Both the position numbers and the translations under genes were made by a program. Positions 14,451 through 21,347 of a DNA stretch of 23,436 nt are shown piece by piece. Numbering within the stretch: the stretch's first letter is position 1; each line of letters begins with the position of its first letter. A model generated the notes under the pieces. That model did no database searches and had not been told where the DNA came from. It worked only from the letters and a program-made list of their open reading frames with translations. The DNA is from Candidatus Dormiibacterota bacterium (lineage in GTDB: Bacteria; Chloroflexota; Dormibacteria; Aeolococcales; Bog-877), in NCBI GenBank assembly GCA_030038765.1, contig JASHRA010000148.1, positions 1 to 23,436 on the forward strand, read 5' to 3'.

Positions 14451-15492
14451 CAGCGGTTCCGCGAGCCGGATCCTCCAGGTAGTGCCGCAGCAGCCAGCGC
14501 GGGGGACGGGGACGGAAGGGGATCAGTCCCTGGGGACGGAGCAGGACGACGAGCAGCAGGAGGGAGGAGAAGATGACGCCGCTGAGGGTTCCCGTGTAGG
14601 TGACCATCCATTCGGCGATGACGACGTAGAGCACTCCGCCCAGGATGACGCCGGTTATCGATCCCATGCCGCCCATGATCACCACCGCCACCGCGAAGAA
14701 CGACTGGTTGAAGGTGAAGGTCTCGGGCGAGACGATGTTCTGCTTGACGGCGAAGATGGCGCCGGCCAGCCCCGCCCACACCGCGCCCACCATGTAGGCG
14801 TAGAGCTTGTAGCGGATGATGGGGATGCCCGCGGCCCCGGCCGCCACCTCGTCGTCCTTGATACACGACCAGGCGCGTCCCACGCGCGAGCCCCGCAGCG
14901 CCCTCGTCACCAGGGCAGCCACCACCGTCAGGCCCAGCGCCAGGGGGTAGAAGTCGATGGGGGAGGCGAAGGGGTGGCCGAGGATGCTCTGCGTCTTCCA
15001 GCCGAAGAGGCCGTTGTACCCACCTGTCAGCGAGGTCATGTTCTGGGCGGCGTAGTAGACGATCCCGCCGAATCCGAGCGTCATGATGGCGAGGTAGTCA
15101 CCCCGCACCCGCAGCGTGGGGAAGCCGATGATGGCGCTGGCGACGACCGAGAGCACGGCGCCGATCGGCATCGCCTCCCAGAGCGAGAAACCGTGGTAGA
15201 GCGCCGCGTTCGCGAAGACGTAGCCACCGATGGCGTAGAAGGCCATGTAGCCCAGGTCCAGGAGCCCGGCGAAGCCGATCACGACGTTGAGCCCGAGCCC
15301 GATGGTGCCCCAGAGGGCCATGTCGGTCCAGATGTCAGGGTAGTAGATCCCGCCCAGCCAGTACGGCGCGGACGCGAACACCAGGGCGCCCAGATAGAAG
15401 CCGTACCGTCCCGCCGTCTGCACCCTCGGCGGGACGGTCACCCGGGCCTGGGCCCGGATCAGCCTCTCTCTCGCGGCGGACAAGTAGTCCAT
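14428..15492 (-). CDS. livM: Branched-chain amino-acid-type ABC transporter permease LivM
   Basis: The 354-residue permease has about nine predicted membrane segments. Landmarks are GTIGLGLNVVIGFAGLLDLGYMAFYAIGGY (family pattern N-x3-G-x2-G-x3-L-G), the cytoplasmic EAA-like loop VGRAWSCIKDDEVAAGAAGI and GMGSITGVILGG. The N-terminus has about 30 soluble basic residues before the first helix. The ATG at 15492-15490 forms a TGATG junction with the livH stop, so the two membrane subunits are translationally coupled. An upstream in-frame extension into livH is rejected. Confidence 0.95.
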   Translation of the reverse strand: MDYLSAARERLIRAQARVTVPPRVQTAGRYGFYLGALVFASAPYWLGGIYYPDIWTDMALWGTIGLGLNVVIGFAGLLDLGYMAFYAIGGYVFANAALYHGFSLWEAMPIGAVLSVVASAIIGFPTLRVRGDYLAIMTLGFGGIVYYAAQNMTSLTGGYNGLFGWKTQSILGHPFASPIDFYPLALGLTVVAALVTRALRGSRVGRAWSCIKDDEVAAGAAGIPIIRYKLYAYMVGAVWAGLAGAIFAVKQNIVSPETFTFNQSFFAVAVVIMGGMGSITGVILGGVLYVVIAEWMVTYTGTLSGVIFSSLLLLVVLLRPQGLIPFRPRPPRWLLRHYLEDPARGTAGVSQPDG

Positions 15493-16400
15493 CAGGCTCG
15501 CTCCGCCACCCGCTCTCCGAGGATCCCCTGCGGGCGGATGGCGAGGATCAGGATCAGTATCGCGAAGACGATGGCCTCGTTCCACTGGTTGGGCAGGAAG
15601 GTGGAGGCGAAGCTGGAGAGGACGCCCACGGTGAGGCCGCCCACCAGCGCGCCCGGGACGTTCCCGATGCCGCCCATAACTGCGGCGGTGAAGGCGACCA
15701 GGCCACCGAACTCACCCATGTCGTATGTCACGGTGCCGTAGTTGACGCCGTAGAGGATGCCCGCGGCCGCGCCCATGGCCCCGCCCAGCACGAAGGTCAG
15801 CGAGACGATGCGCGTGGTGTTGATCCCCATCAGCGCCGCCGCCTCCCGGTTGGCCGCGGTCGCCCGCATCGCCTTCCCCACCTTGGTCCGGCGGACGAAC
15901 TGCTGCATTCCCACCATGAGGAGGATGGCGGCGAAGAAGATGATCAGGGAGGTGGGGCTGAGAACGATCGGCCCCAGGTGCAGCGGCGCGGGTGAGAGCA
16001 CGGACGGATAGGTGAGGGGCTCGGCCCCGGTCACCACCTGCACCACGCTGATGAGCAGGAAGAACATGGCCAGGGAGCTGACCAGGGGCGCCAGCAGGGG
16101 CGCGTTGCGCAGTGGTCGGTAGGCCACTCGTTCGACCACGAAGGCGAGAGCTCCGGTCAGCGTCATCGAGATCACCAGGGTGATCAGGACAGCCGGTATC
16201 GGGTATTGGAGCCCGAACTTGCCCATCAGGGTGAAGAAGAAGACGCCGAGGTACGCCCCCACCTCGTAGAGGCCTCCCTGGGCAAAGTTGATGAGTCGGA
16301 CGATGCCGTAGACCATCGTGTAGCCGAGGGCGATGAGCCCGTACACCGAGCCGACCACCAGACCGTTCGCGATCTGTTGCAGCAGCTCCTGCAGGCTCAT
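15492..16400 (-). CDS. livH: Branched-chain amino-acid-type ABC transporter permease LivH
   Basis: The 302-residue permease has the eight-helix LivH pattern. Features are LLQQIANGLVVGSVYGLIALGYTMVYGIVRLINFAQGGLYEVGAY at the N-terminus, the cytoplasmic KVGKAMRATAANREAAALMGI loop that contacts the ATPases, and MGGIGNVPGALVGGL near the end. It forms the heterodimeric channel with LivM. The ATG at 16400-16398 is 34 nt after the livK stop, with CTGCAGGAG inside the gene start rather than a strong upstream ribosome-binding site. Confidence 0.95.
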   Translation of the reverse strand: MSLQELLQQIANGLVVGSVYGLIALGYTMVYGIVRLINFAQGGLYEVGAYLGVFFFTLMGKFGLQYPIPAVLITLVISMTLTGALAFVVERVAYRPLRNAPLLAPLVSSLAMFFLLISVVQVVTGAEPLTYPSVLSPAPLHLGPIVLSPTSLIIFFAAILLMVGMQQFVRRTKVGKAMRATAANREAAALMGINTTRIVSLTFVLGGAMGAAAGILYGVNYGTVTYDMGEFGGLVAFTAAVMGGIGNVPGALVGGLTVGVLSSFASTFLPNQWNEAIVFAILILILAIRPQGILGERVAERA

Positions 16401-16434
16401 CGCCCTGCGACTTCCGCTCTACGACGCTCTGTGA

Positions 16435-17634
16435 CTAGCTCTTCGACTTGGCGTTGGGGTTCCAGTAGGCCTTGTTGCCGCCCCCGGGCTGGACCTTGTA
16501 GATGAGGTACTGGGGGGTGATGTTGTTGCCGATGCTGTTGAAATCGACGATCCCGGTGGTCCCGCGGTAGTTGTGCGTCGCGGCCAGTCCGGCGATCACC
16601 TTGTTCGCGGCGATGCTGTGCTCGGTCTTGGCGGCGTTGGCGATGACCTCGACCGCCTCGTAGCTGTAGCCCGCGTACTCGGTGGGCTGCCCGAACTGCT
16701 TGACGTACTGCTGCAGGAAGGTCTTGGCGGCCGGGATGGCGTCCTTGCCCTGGGCCAGGTTCTGTGGTGTGGGCGAGCTGGAGAGGTAGGTCCCCACCGT
16801 CGACTGGCCCCCGGTCTGGTAGTAGAGGGGACCGATGACGCCGTCGTCCGAGATGAACGGCACCGTGATGCCGAGGCCGCGCGCCTGCTTGATCAGCAGA
16901 CCCGCTGCCGGGTTGAAGCCGCCGAACTCGATCAGCTGCACGCTGGGGCTGATGGACTTGATCTGGGTCAGCACGGAGGTGAAGTCCGTCGCGTCGGCAT
17001 CGATCCCCTCGTCCTCGACCACCTTGCCGCCCAGCTTCTTGAAGCTCTGGCCGAAGAAGGAGGCGACCCCCTGCCCGTAGGTCTCCTCGTCGTTGAGGGC
17101 GACCACGCGGCGCACCTTGAGGATCTTGTAGGCGAAGTCGGCCTCGACCGCGCCCTGGTAGTTGTCGGTGCCGCAGACGCGGAACACGTTCTTGAAGCCC
17201 TGCTCCGTCAGCGTCGGGTTCGTGGACGCGGCCGACACCATGGGGATGTCGGCCTTGTGGAGGATGCCGGAGGCTGGGATGGAGATGGAGGAGTTGAAGA
17301 AGCCGACGACCGCGTTGACGTGGTCGGAGACGAAGGAGTCGGCGCAGGCGACGCCGATGGCCGGGGTGGCCTGGGTGTCGCAGGCGTCGATCTTGACCTT
17401 GTGCCCGTCGATGCCGCCGGCCTTGTTGATCTGACTGGCCGCCATGTTCACCGCGTGCTCGTCGCTGACGCCGTAGGTGGCCTCTGAACCCGTCAGCGGA
17501 TTGGCGAAGCCGATGACGAAGGGTGAACTGGCGGCCGCGACCGTGGCCGAGAGCGAGACCGTCGCGGCGGCGGCGGCGACCACCGCCGCGGCCGAAAGTG
17601 CAGCGAGAACACGCGGACAGGACCTGAGCGACAT
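16435..17634 (-). CDS. livK: ABC transporter substrate-binding protein, LivK/Leu-Ile-Val-binding family
   Basis: The 399-residue exported protein is a type I periplasmic-binding fold. Residues 1-35 form a signal peptide with a very Ala/Val-rich core (LAALSAAAVVAAAAATVSL) and an AxA-type cleavage site near ATVAAAS. There is no lipobox cysteine, unusual for a monoderm substrate-binding protein. Mature features are FVIGFANPLTG, a ligand-contact region around FFNSSISIPASGIL, SAASTNPTLT, VALNDEETYGQGVA and YAGYSYEAVEVIA. The true ligand could be an amino acid, amide or related compound, since this family is broad. Start: ATG at 17634-17632 with AGGAGG 8 nt upstream and a promoter about 80 nt further out. 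First gene of livKHMGF. Confidence 0.94.
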   Translation of the reverse strand: MSLRSCPRVLAALSAAAVVAAAAATVSLSATVAAASSPFVIGFANPLTGSEATYGVSDEHAVNMAASQINKAGGIDGHKVKIDACDTQATPAIGVACADSFVSDHVNAVVGFFNSSISIPASGILHKADIPMVSAASTNPTLTEQGFKNVFRVCGTDNYQGAVEADFAYKILKVRRVVALNDEETYGQGVASFFGQSFKKLGGKVVEDEGIDADATDFTSVLTQIKSISPSVQLIEFGGFNPAAGLLIKQARGLGITVPFISDDGVIGPLYYQTGGQSTVGTYLSSSPTPQNLAQGKDAIPAAKTFLQQYVKQFGQPTEYAGYSYEAVEVIANAAKTEHSIAANKVIAGLAATHNYRGTTGIVDFNSIGNNITPQYLIYKVQPGGGNKAYWNPNAKSKS

Positions 17635-17690
17635 GCGCCTACCCTCCTAGGACCTCGCCAGGTACCAACCCATGCCCGGCCGGTCAGTGC

Positions 17691-17720
17691 CATTTAGGAC
17701 GGCGCACCGCCGTTAGTCAA
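17691..17720 (-). promoter_or_regulatory. Promoter of the livKHMGF operon (TTGACT-N18-TAAATG) with embedded inverted repeat
   Basis: On the minus strand TTGACT (17720-17715), 18 nt and TAAATG (17696-17691) form the promoter; the -10 could also be read CTAAAT at 17 nt. The spacer contains a 15-bp inverted repeat, ACGGCG-cac-CGCCGT (17699-17713). It is well placed to bind a repressor or a MerR-like activator. A second, longer-range repeat (TACCAAC at 17663-17669 and GTTGGTA at 17727-17733) flanks the promoter. Confidence 0.6.
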
Positions 17721-17770
17721 TCGCCCGTTGGTATGAGATGGGCGGGTCGGTCCGCGCCTCACGCACCGCC

Positions 17771-17776
17771 TAGACT
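17771..17776 (+). promoter_or_regulatory. Leaderless -10 element (TAGACT-N7-ATG) for the oxidase transcript
   Basis: TAGACT, a frequent -10 form in high-GC bacteria, ends 7 nt before the ATG at 17784. No -35 match is visible. It drives a short ORF coupled to the oxidase and diverges from the liv promoter 50 nt away. Confidence 0.6.
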
Positions 17777-17783
17777 TCGGCCG

Positions 17784-17837
17784 ATGGATCTCAGCACGCC
17801 GCCCGTCCTTCCCTGGGATGGGGAGCGTGCATCGTGA
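17784..17837 (+). CDS. Leaderless 17-residue upstream ORF coupled to the oxidase
   Basis: The ATG at 17784 opens a 17-codon frame, MDLSTPPVLPWDGERAS, whose TGA overlaps the GTG of the oxidase gene (GTGA). GGGGAG, the oxidase ribosome-binding site, lies inside this ORF 9 nt before that GTG. The peptide is Pro-rich, with PP and LP, so ribosome pausing is possible. It probably acts in cis as a translational gate rather than as a free peptide. Confidence 0.5.
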   Translation: MDLSTPPVLPWDGERAS

Positions 17838-19033
17838 GCCGGGCTGGGCCCCGGGTGGTCGTCGCCGGGCTCGGGGCCATGGGCTCGGCCGCCGCCGCGG
17901 CGCTGTCGCGCCGGGGTGCGTCGGTCCTGGCCCTGGACCCCAGGGGACCGGGACATCGCGAGGGGTCCTCGCACGGGGAGTCGAGGATCATCCGCCAGGC
18001 CTACTTCGAGGACCCCGCCTACGTGCCGCTGGTCCAGCGCGCCTACCGCCTCTGGCGCGAGCTGGAGGCGGACTGCGGCGAACGGCTGCTGGAGCTCACC
18101 TCCGGCGTCATGGTGGGGACCCCCACCAGCGTCCTGGTCCAGGGAGCCCTGGCCAGCGCGCGTCGCTGGCAGCTTCCCCACCGGGTCCTCGAAGCGAAGG
18201 ATGTGCAGCGCGAGTTCCCCGCGCTGCGGCCGTCCCCGGACCAGGTGGGGCTGGTGGAGCCTGAGGCCGGGGTCCTGGCCCCCGAGCTCGGCGTGCTCTG
18301 CCTGCTCCGCCAGGCCGCCGGGCACGGGGCCGAGCTGCACTTCGGGGAGCGGCTCCTGGGCTGGGAGGAGTCCCGGGACGGCGTCTCGGTCCGGACCGAC
18401 CGCTCGGCGCTGGCCGCGGACCTGCTGGTGCTCTGCTGCGGGGCCTGGAGCGGCTCCCTGGTCGGCCCCTCGGGCCCGCCCCTCTCCGTCGAGCGGCAGG
18501 TGGCGGTCTGGTTCAGGCCCCAGAACGTGGCCGACTTCTGCGCTCCCCGGTGTCCCGTCTACATCGCGGAGTCGAGCCGGGGGGAGTTCTTCTACGGCAT
18601 CCCCAGTCGGGACCGCCAGACGGCCAAGGCGGCCCAGCACCACGGGGGACGGACGGCGACTGCCGAGACGGTCGAGCGCGAGGTCTCGGGAGCGGACCTG
18701 GAGTCGCTCCGCGAGGGGCTGGCGGGGATCGCCCCCGACCTCGCCTCGGCACCGGTGGACCGGGCCTCGGTCTGCCTCTACACCAACACCCCCGACCAGA
18801 ACTTCCTCATCGGGCGCTACCCCGGCGCCGGGTCCGTGCTGCTGGCGGCGGGGTTCTCGGGACACGGCTTCAAGTTCGCGCCGGTGGTGGGGGAGGTTCT
18901 CGCGGACCTGGCCCTGCTGGGCTCGACGGAGCAGCCCATCGGGGTCTTCGACCCCGGTCGGTTCGAGGTCACCAGAGCGGCGACTGGGGAACCTCCGGGT
19001 CCGGTGCCAGTCCCTCCCCCAGCGCGGCCATGA
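17834..19033 (+). CDS. FAD-dependent sarcosine oxidase/N-methyl amino-acid oxidase (MSOX/SolA family)
   Basis: The 399-residue flavoenzyme oxidises N-methyl amino acids such as sarcosine, giving the demethylated amino acid, formaldehyde and hydrogen peroxide. The N-terminal dinucleotide fold is VVVAGLGAMGSAAAAALSRR (8-27). The MSOX-type block SSHGESRIIRQAYFEDPAYVPL follows at about 45-66. The C-terminal AGFSGHGFKFAPVVGEVLA is the second FAD-contact region. C314 in SVCLYTNTPDQNF aligns by context with the cysteine that binds FAD covalently in monomeric sarcosine oxidase. The substrate could also be N-methyltryptophan or another secondary amine. The GTG start is coupled to a leaderless upstream ORF. 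The last 65 nt overlap the opposing folC gene, and the C-terminal 25 residues are Pro-rich and probably disordered. Confidence 0.87.
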   Translation: MSRAGPRVVVAGLGAMGSAAAAALSRRGASVLALDPRGPGHREGSSHGESRIIRQAYFEDPAYVPLVQRAYRLWRELEADCGERLLELTSGVMVGTPTSVLVQGALASARRWQLPHRVLEAKDVQREFPALRPSPDQVGLVEPEAGVLAPELGVLCLLRQAAGHGAELHFGERLLGWEESRDGVSVRTDRSALAADLLVLCCGAWSGSLVGPSGPPLSVERQVAVWFRPQNVADFCAPRCPVYIAESSRGEFFYGIPSRDRQTAKAAQHHGGRTATAETVEREVSGADLESLREGLAGIAPDLASAPVDRASVCLYTNTPDQNFLIGRYPGAGSVLLAAGFSGHGFKFAPVVGEVLADLALLGSTEQPIGVFDPGRFEVTRAATGEPPGPVPVPPPARP

Positions 19034-20318
19034 CCTCCCCGACCACGTAGATCGACCCCAGGGCCACGACCAGGCCGCCCTCACCGGCCCAGCCGCGGGC
19101 CCGGGCCAGCGCCGCGGCCACCGGCTGCCGGACCTCGGCATCGCCGGCCCAGGAGGCCGCCACCAGCTCGGCCGCCGCCGCCCGCTCGGAGCGGGCCCGG
19201 GTGAACACGGCGGCGGCGAAGCCCGCGCCCGAGAGCTGCTCCAGCATGCCGCCGTGGTCGTGGTCCGTCATGGAGCCGAAGAGCAGCACCGTGCGGCGCT
19301 CCCGGCAGCGACGGGCCAGCTCGGGCAGCACGGCCGCGACGGCCGCCGGGTTGTGGGCGGCGTCGACCAGGACCGGGGGTGCGGAGGCGAGCTGCTGAAG
19401 CCGGCCGGGCCAGCTGACCCCGTCCAGCCCGGAGCGCAGCGCCGCCTCGCCGATGGGGAAGCCGCGCTCCCTGAGGCAGTCCCCTACGGCCACCGCCAGG
19501 GCCGCGTTGGGCCGCTGCAGCTGGCCCTCCAGGCCCAGGCACAGACCCGCCAGGCGCCCGGCGGGCGTGGTGACGTCGAAGGTCGGGTCACCGGGTCGGG
19601 AGTCGAGTCGGATCTCCTCCCCGAGCTGCCAGAGGCGGGCGCCGTTCCGCGCCACCGCGGCCCGGAGGGGGGGCTGCGCCTCGGCCCCGGCGCCGGAGAC
19701 GACCAGGTTGCCGGGCTTGACGATGGCTGCCTTCTCGCGCGCGATCTCGGGGATCGTGTTGCCCAGCTGGGCCTGGTGGTCGAGGCCCACCGAGACCAGC
19801 ACGGCGATGCCGCCGTCCCAGATGTTGGTGGCGTCGAGGCGCCCCCCCAGCCCCACCTCGCAGACCACCAGCTCCGCTCCCCAGCGACGGGCCGCGAGGA
19901 AGCCCATGGCCGTCAGCAGCTCGTGGTGGGTGGGCCGGGCCGAGCTCCGCGCCATGGCCTCCGCCGCCTCGATCACCGGCTCCGCCACGGCGACGAACCC
20001 CGCCTCTCCGATGGGCTCGCCGCCCAGCTGCAGCCGCTCGCGGTAGCTGGTGAGGTGCGGCTTGGTGAGCAGCGCCACGCGCAGCCCGGCCCGGCGCGCG
20101 ATGGAGTCCACCATGGCGCAGACCGAACCCTTGCCGTTGGTGCCGGCGACGAGGACCCCAGGGAGCCCGACCTGGGGGTCGCCCAGGCGCCGGCACAGCT
20201 CGCGGGTGCTCTCCAGTCCCAGTCGCATGCCCCGCTGGCTTCCCCCGGCCAGCCGCTCCAGGGCCTCCCGGTAGGTCTGGGGCGCGGGCTCCTCGGTGGT
20301 CTCCTCCACGCGTGGCAT
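18969..20318 (-). CDS. folC: Bifunctional folylpolyglutamate synthase/dihydrofolate synthase
   Basis: The 449-residue Mur-ligase-family enzyme adds glutamate to dihydropteroate and to reduced folates using ATP. Motifs are YREALERLAGGSQRGMRLGLE (the FolC N-terminus, 16-36), the P-loop VAGTNGKGSVCAMV (57-70), THHELLTAMGFLAARR, VCEVGLGGRLDATN, SVGLDHQAQLGNT with EKAAIVK, the LQRPNAALA ribose-contact region and VDAAHNPAAVAAVL. Length is normal. Start: ATG at 20318-20316; a GTG three codons later is possible. There is no Shine-Dalgarno sequence, and the ATG is only 9 nt from the start of the divergent lipoprotein gene. The 3' end overlaps the oxidase gene. Confidence 0.95.
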   Translation of the reverse strand: MPRVEETTEEPAPQTYREALERLAGGSQRGMRLGLESTRELCRRLGDPQVGLPGVLVAGTNGKGSVCAMVDSIARRAGLRVALLTKPHLTSYRERLQLGGEPIGEAGFVAVAEPVIEAAEAMARSSARPTHHELLTAMGFLAARRWGAELVVCEVGLGGRLDATNIWDGGIAVLVSVGLDHQAQLGNTIPEIAREKAAIVKPGNLVVSGAGAEAQPPLRAAVARNGARLWQLGEEIRLDSRPGDPTFDVTTPAGRLAGLCLGLEGQLQRPNAALAVAVGDCLRERGFPIGEAALRSGLDGVSWPGRLQQLASAPPVLVDAAHNPAAVAAVLPELARRCRERRTVLLFGSMTDHDHGGMLEQLSGAGFAAAVFTRARSERAAAAELVAASWAGDAEVRQPVAAALARARGWAGEGGLVVALGSIYVVGEVMAALGEGLAPDPEVPQSPLW

Positions 20319-20327
20319 TCTGGACGC

Positions 20328-21335
20328 GTGAACCGGAGCCGCCGCCGGCCGGGCCTGCCCCTGGTGCTGGGCCTGGCCGGCCTGCTCCTGGCCGGGTGCG
20401 GCGCCGCCCCCGCCGTGGCCCCGCCCAGCCCCACCCCCAAGCCACCGCCCCTGCTGGGCCTGGCCGGGGTCAGCAGCTCCCCGGTCTCGATCTCGGGCCC
20501 CTACCTGGTCAGCGGGAACCTCGGCTCCGGGACCCGGGCGGTGGAGGCGGTGAGCGTCCCGGACACCGCGGAGGCAGCGGTCTCGGCCCTGGCCGCCGCC
20601 TTCGGCGTGCCCGGCCCGCCCATCAGCAGCGCGGACGGGCTGGGGTACAACCTCGGCGCCACCAGCGGCTACCAGCTCACCACCAACCCCACCCTCAGCT
20701 CCTTCAACTACCACCCCAACACGCCCACCGACGAGGTCGGGATCACGCCCTCGGTGGCGGTCGCAGAGCAGTACGCGGAGCAGTTCCTGGAGCAGAGCCA
20801 CGTCCCCGCCGGCGGCGGGGTGCTGCCCCTGCCCCAGCTCAGCTACTCCCACGGCTCGGACCGGACCGTGTTCTTCCAGTGGACGCTGGAGGGCCTGCCG
20901 GTGGTCAACATCCTGGGCCAGCCACAGGAGATCTCGGTCGACGTCGCCACCAACCGCACCGAGACCAAGGAGCTGGTGGGGATGTCCGGGGCCGTCCCCT
21001 ACGGGGCGACCGCGGCGCCGGTCCGCTACCGGGCCATGCCCCAGTACCTGGCGGTGCAGCTGCTCAACGCGGGGACCATCGACCCCGGCGCCTACGTGCT
21101 CTCGCCCGAGAACCGTCCCTACCCCCGTGAGAGCCCGACGGCCGGCTCGGCGGTGACCATCAGCTCGATCTCGGTCGCCCTGGTGGCCAGCTACGGTACC
21201 GCGGTGCCCGTCTACCTCTACCAGGCCTCCTCGCCGGCCGGGAGCCGGACCTTCGTCACCTGCGCGCCCGCCCCCTCCAGCTGCGTCCCGCTGCGCTTCA
21301 GCAACGCCGGCGCCGGTCCCAGCCCCGCCGCCTGA
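20328..21335 (+). CDS. Uncharacterised secreted lipoprotein
   Basis: The 335-residue protein begins with a basic n-region (NRSRRRP), a hydrophobic core (LPLVLGLAGLLLAG) and a lipobox LLAGC, giving lipid attachment at C24. A Pro-rich spacer (AVAPPSPTPKPPP) leads to a folded, beta-rich extracytoplasmic domain. Landmarks include GYQLTTNPTLSSFNYHPN, FFQWTLEGLPVVN and ISVDVATNRTETKELVG. Two cysteines near the end (CAPAPSSC) could form a disulfide. No known family is recognised. The beta-rich body could be a cell-wall-facing binding or accessory domain. Start: GTG at 20328, 6 nt after CATTCT, a poor leaderless -10 match. It converges on pntB with a 12-nt gap. Confidence 0.82.
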   Translation: MNRSRRRPGLPLVLGLAGLLLAGCGAAPAVAPPSPTPKPPPLLGLAGVSSSPVSISGPYLVSGNLGSGTRAVEAVSVPDTAEAAVSALAAAFGVPGPPISSADGLGYNLGATSGYQLTTNPTLSSFNYHPNTPTDEVGITPSVAVAEQYAEQFLEQSHVPAGGGVLPLPQLSYSHGSDRTVFFQWTLEGLPVVNILGQPQEISVDVATNRTETKELVGMSGAVPYGATAAPVRYRAMPQYLAVQLLNAGTIDPGAYVLSPENRPYPRESPTAGSAVTISSISVALVASYGTAVPVYLYQASSPAGSRTFVTCAPAPSSCVPLRFSNAGAGPSPAA

Positions 21336-21347
21336 GCCGCACGGATC

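Noticed and set aside
17916..20327. Very long plus-strand frame running through the oxidase and over folC into the lipoprotein gene
   Set aside because: Out of frame with the oxidase and antisense to folC. Only the final segment from GTG 20328 has a signal peptide and is real.
20319..20852. N-terminal extension of folC upstream of 20318
   Set aside because: The added residues are antisense shadow of the lipoprotein gene. FolC homology begins around residue 16 from the ATG at 20318.
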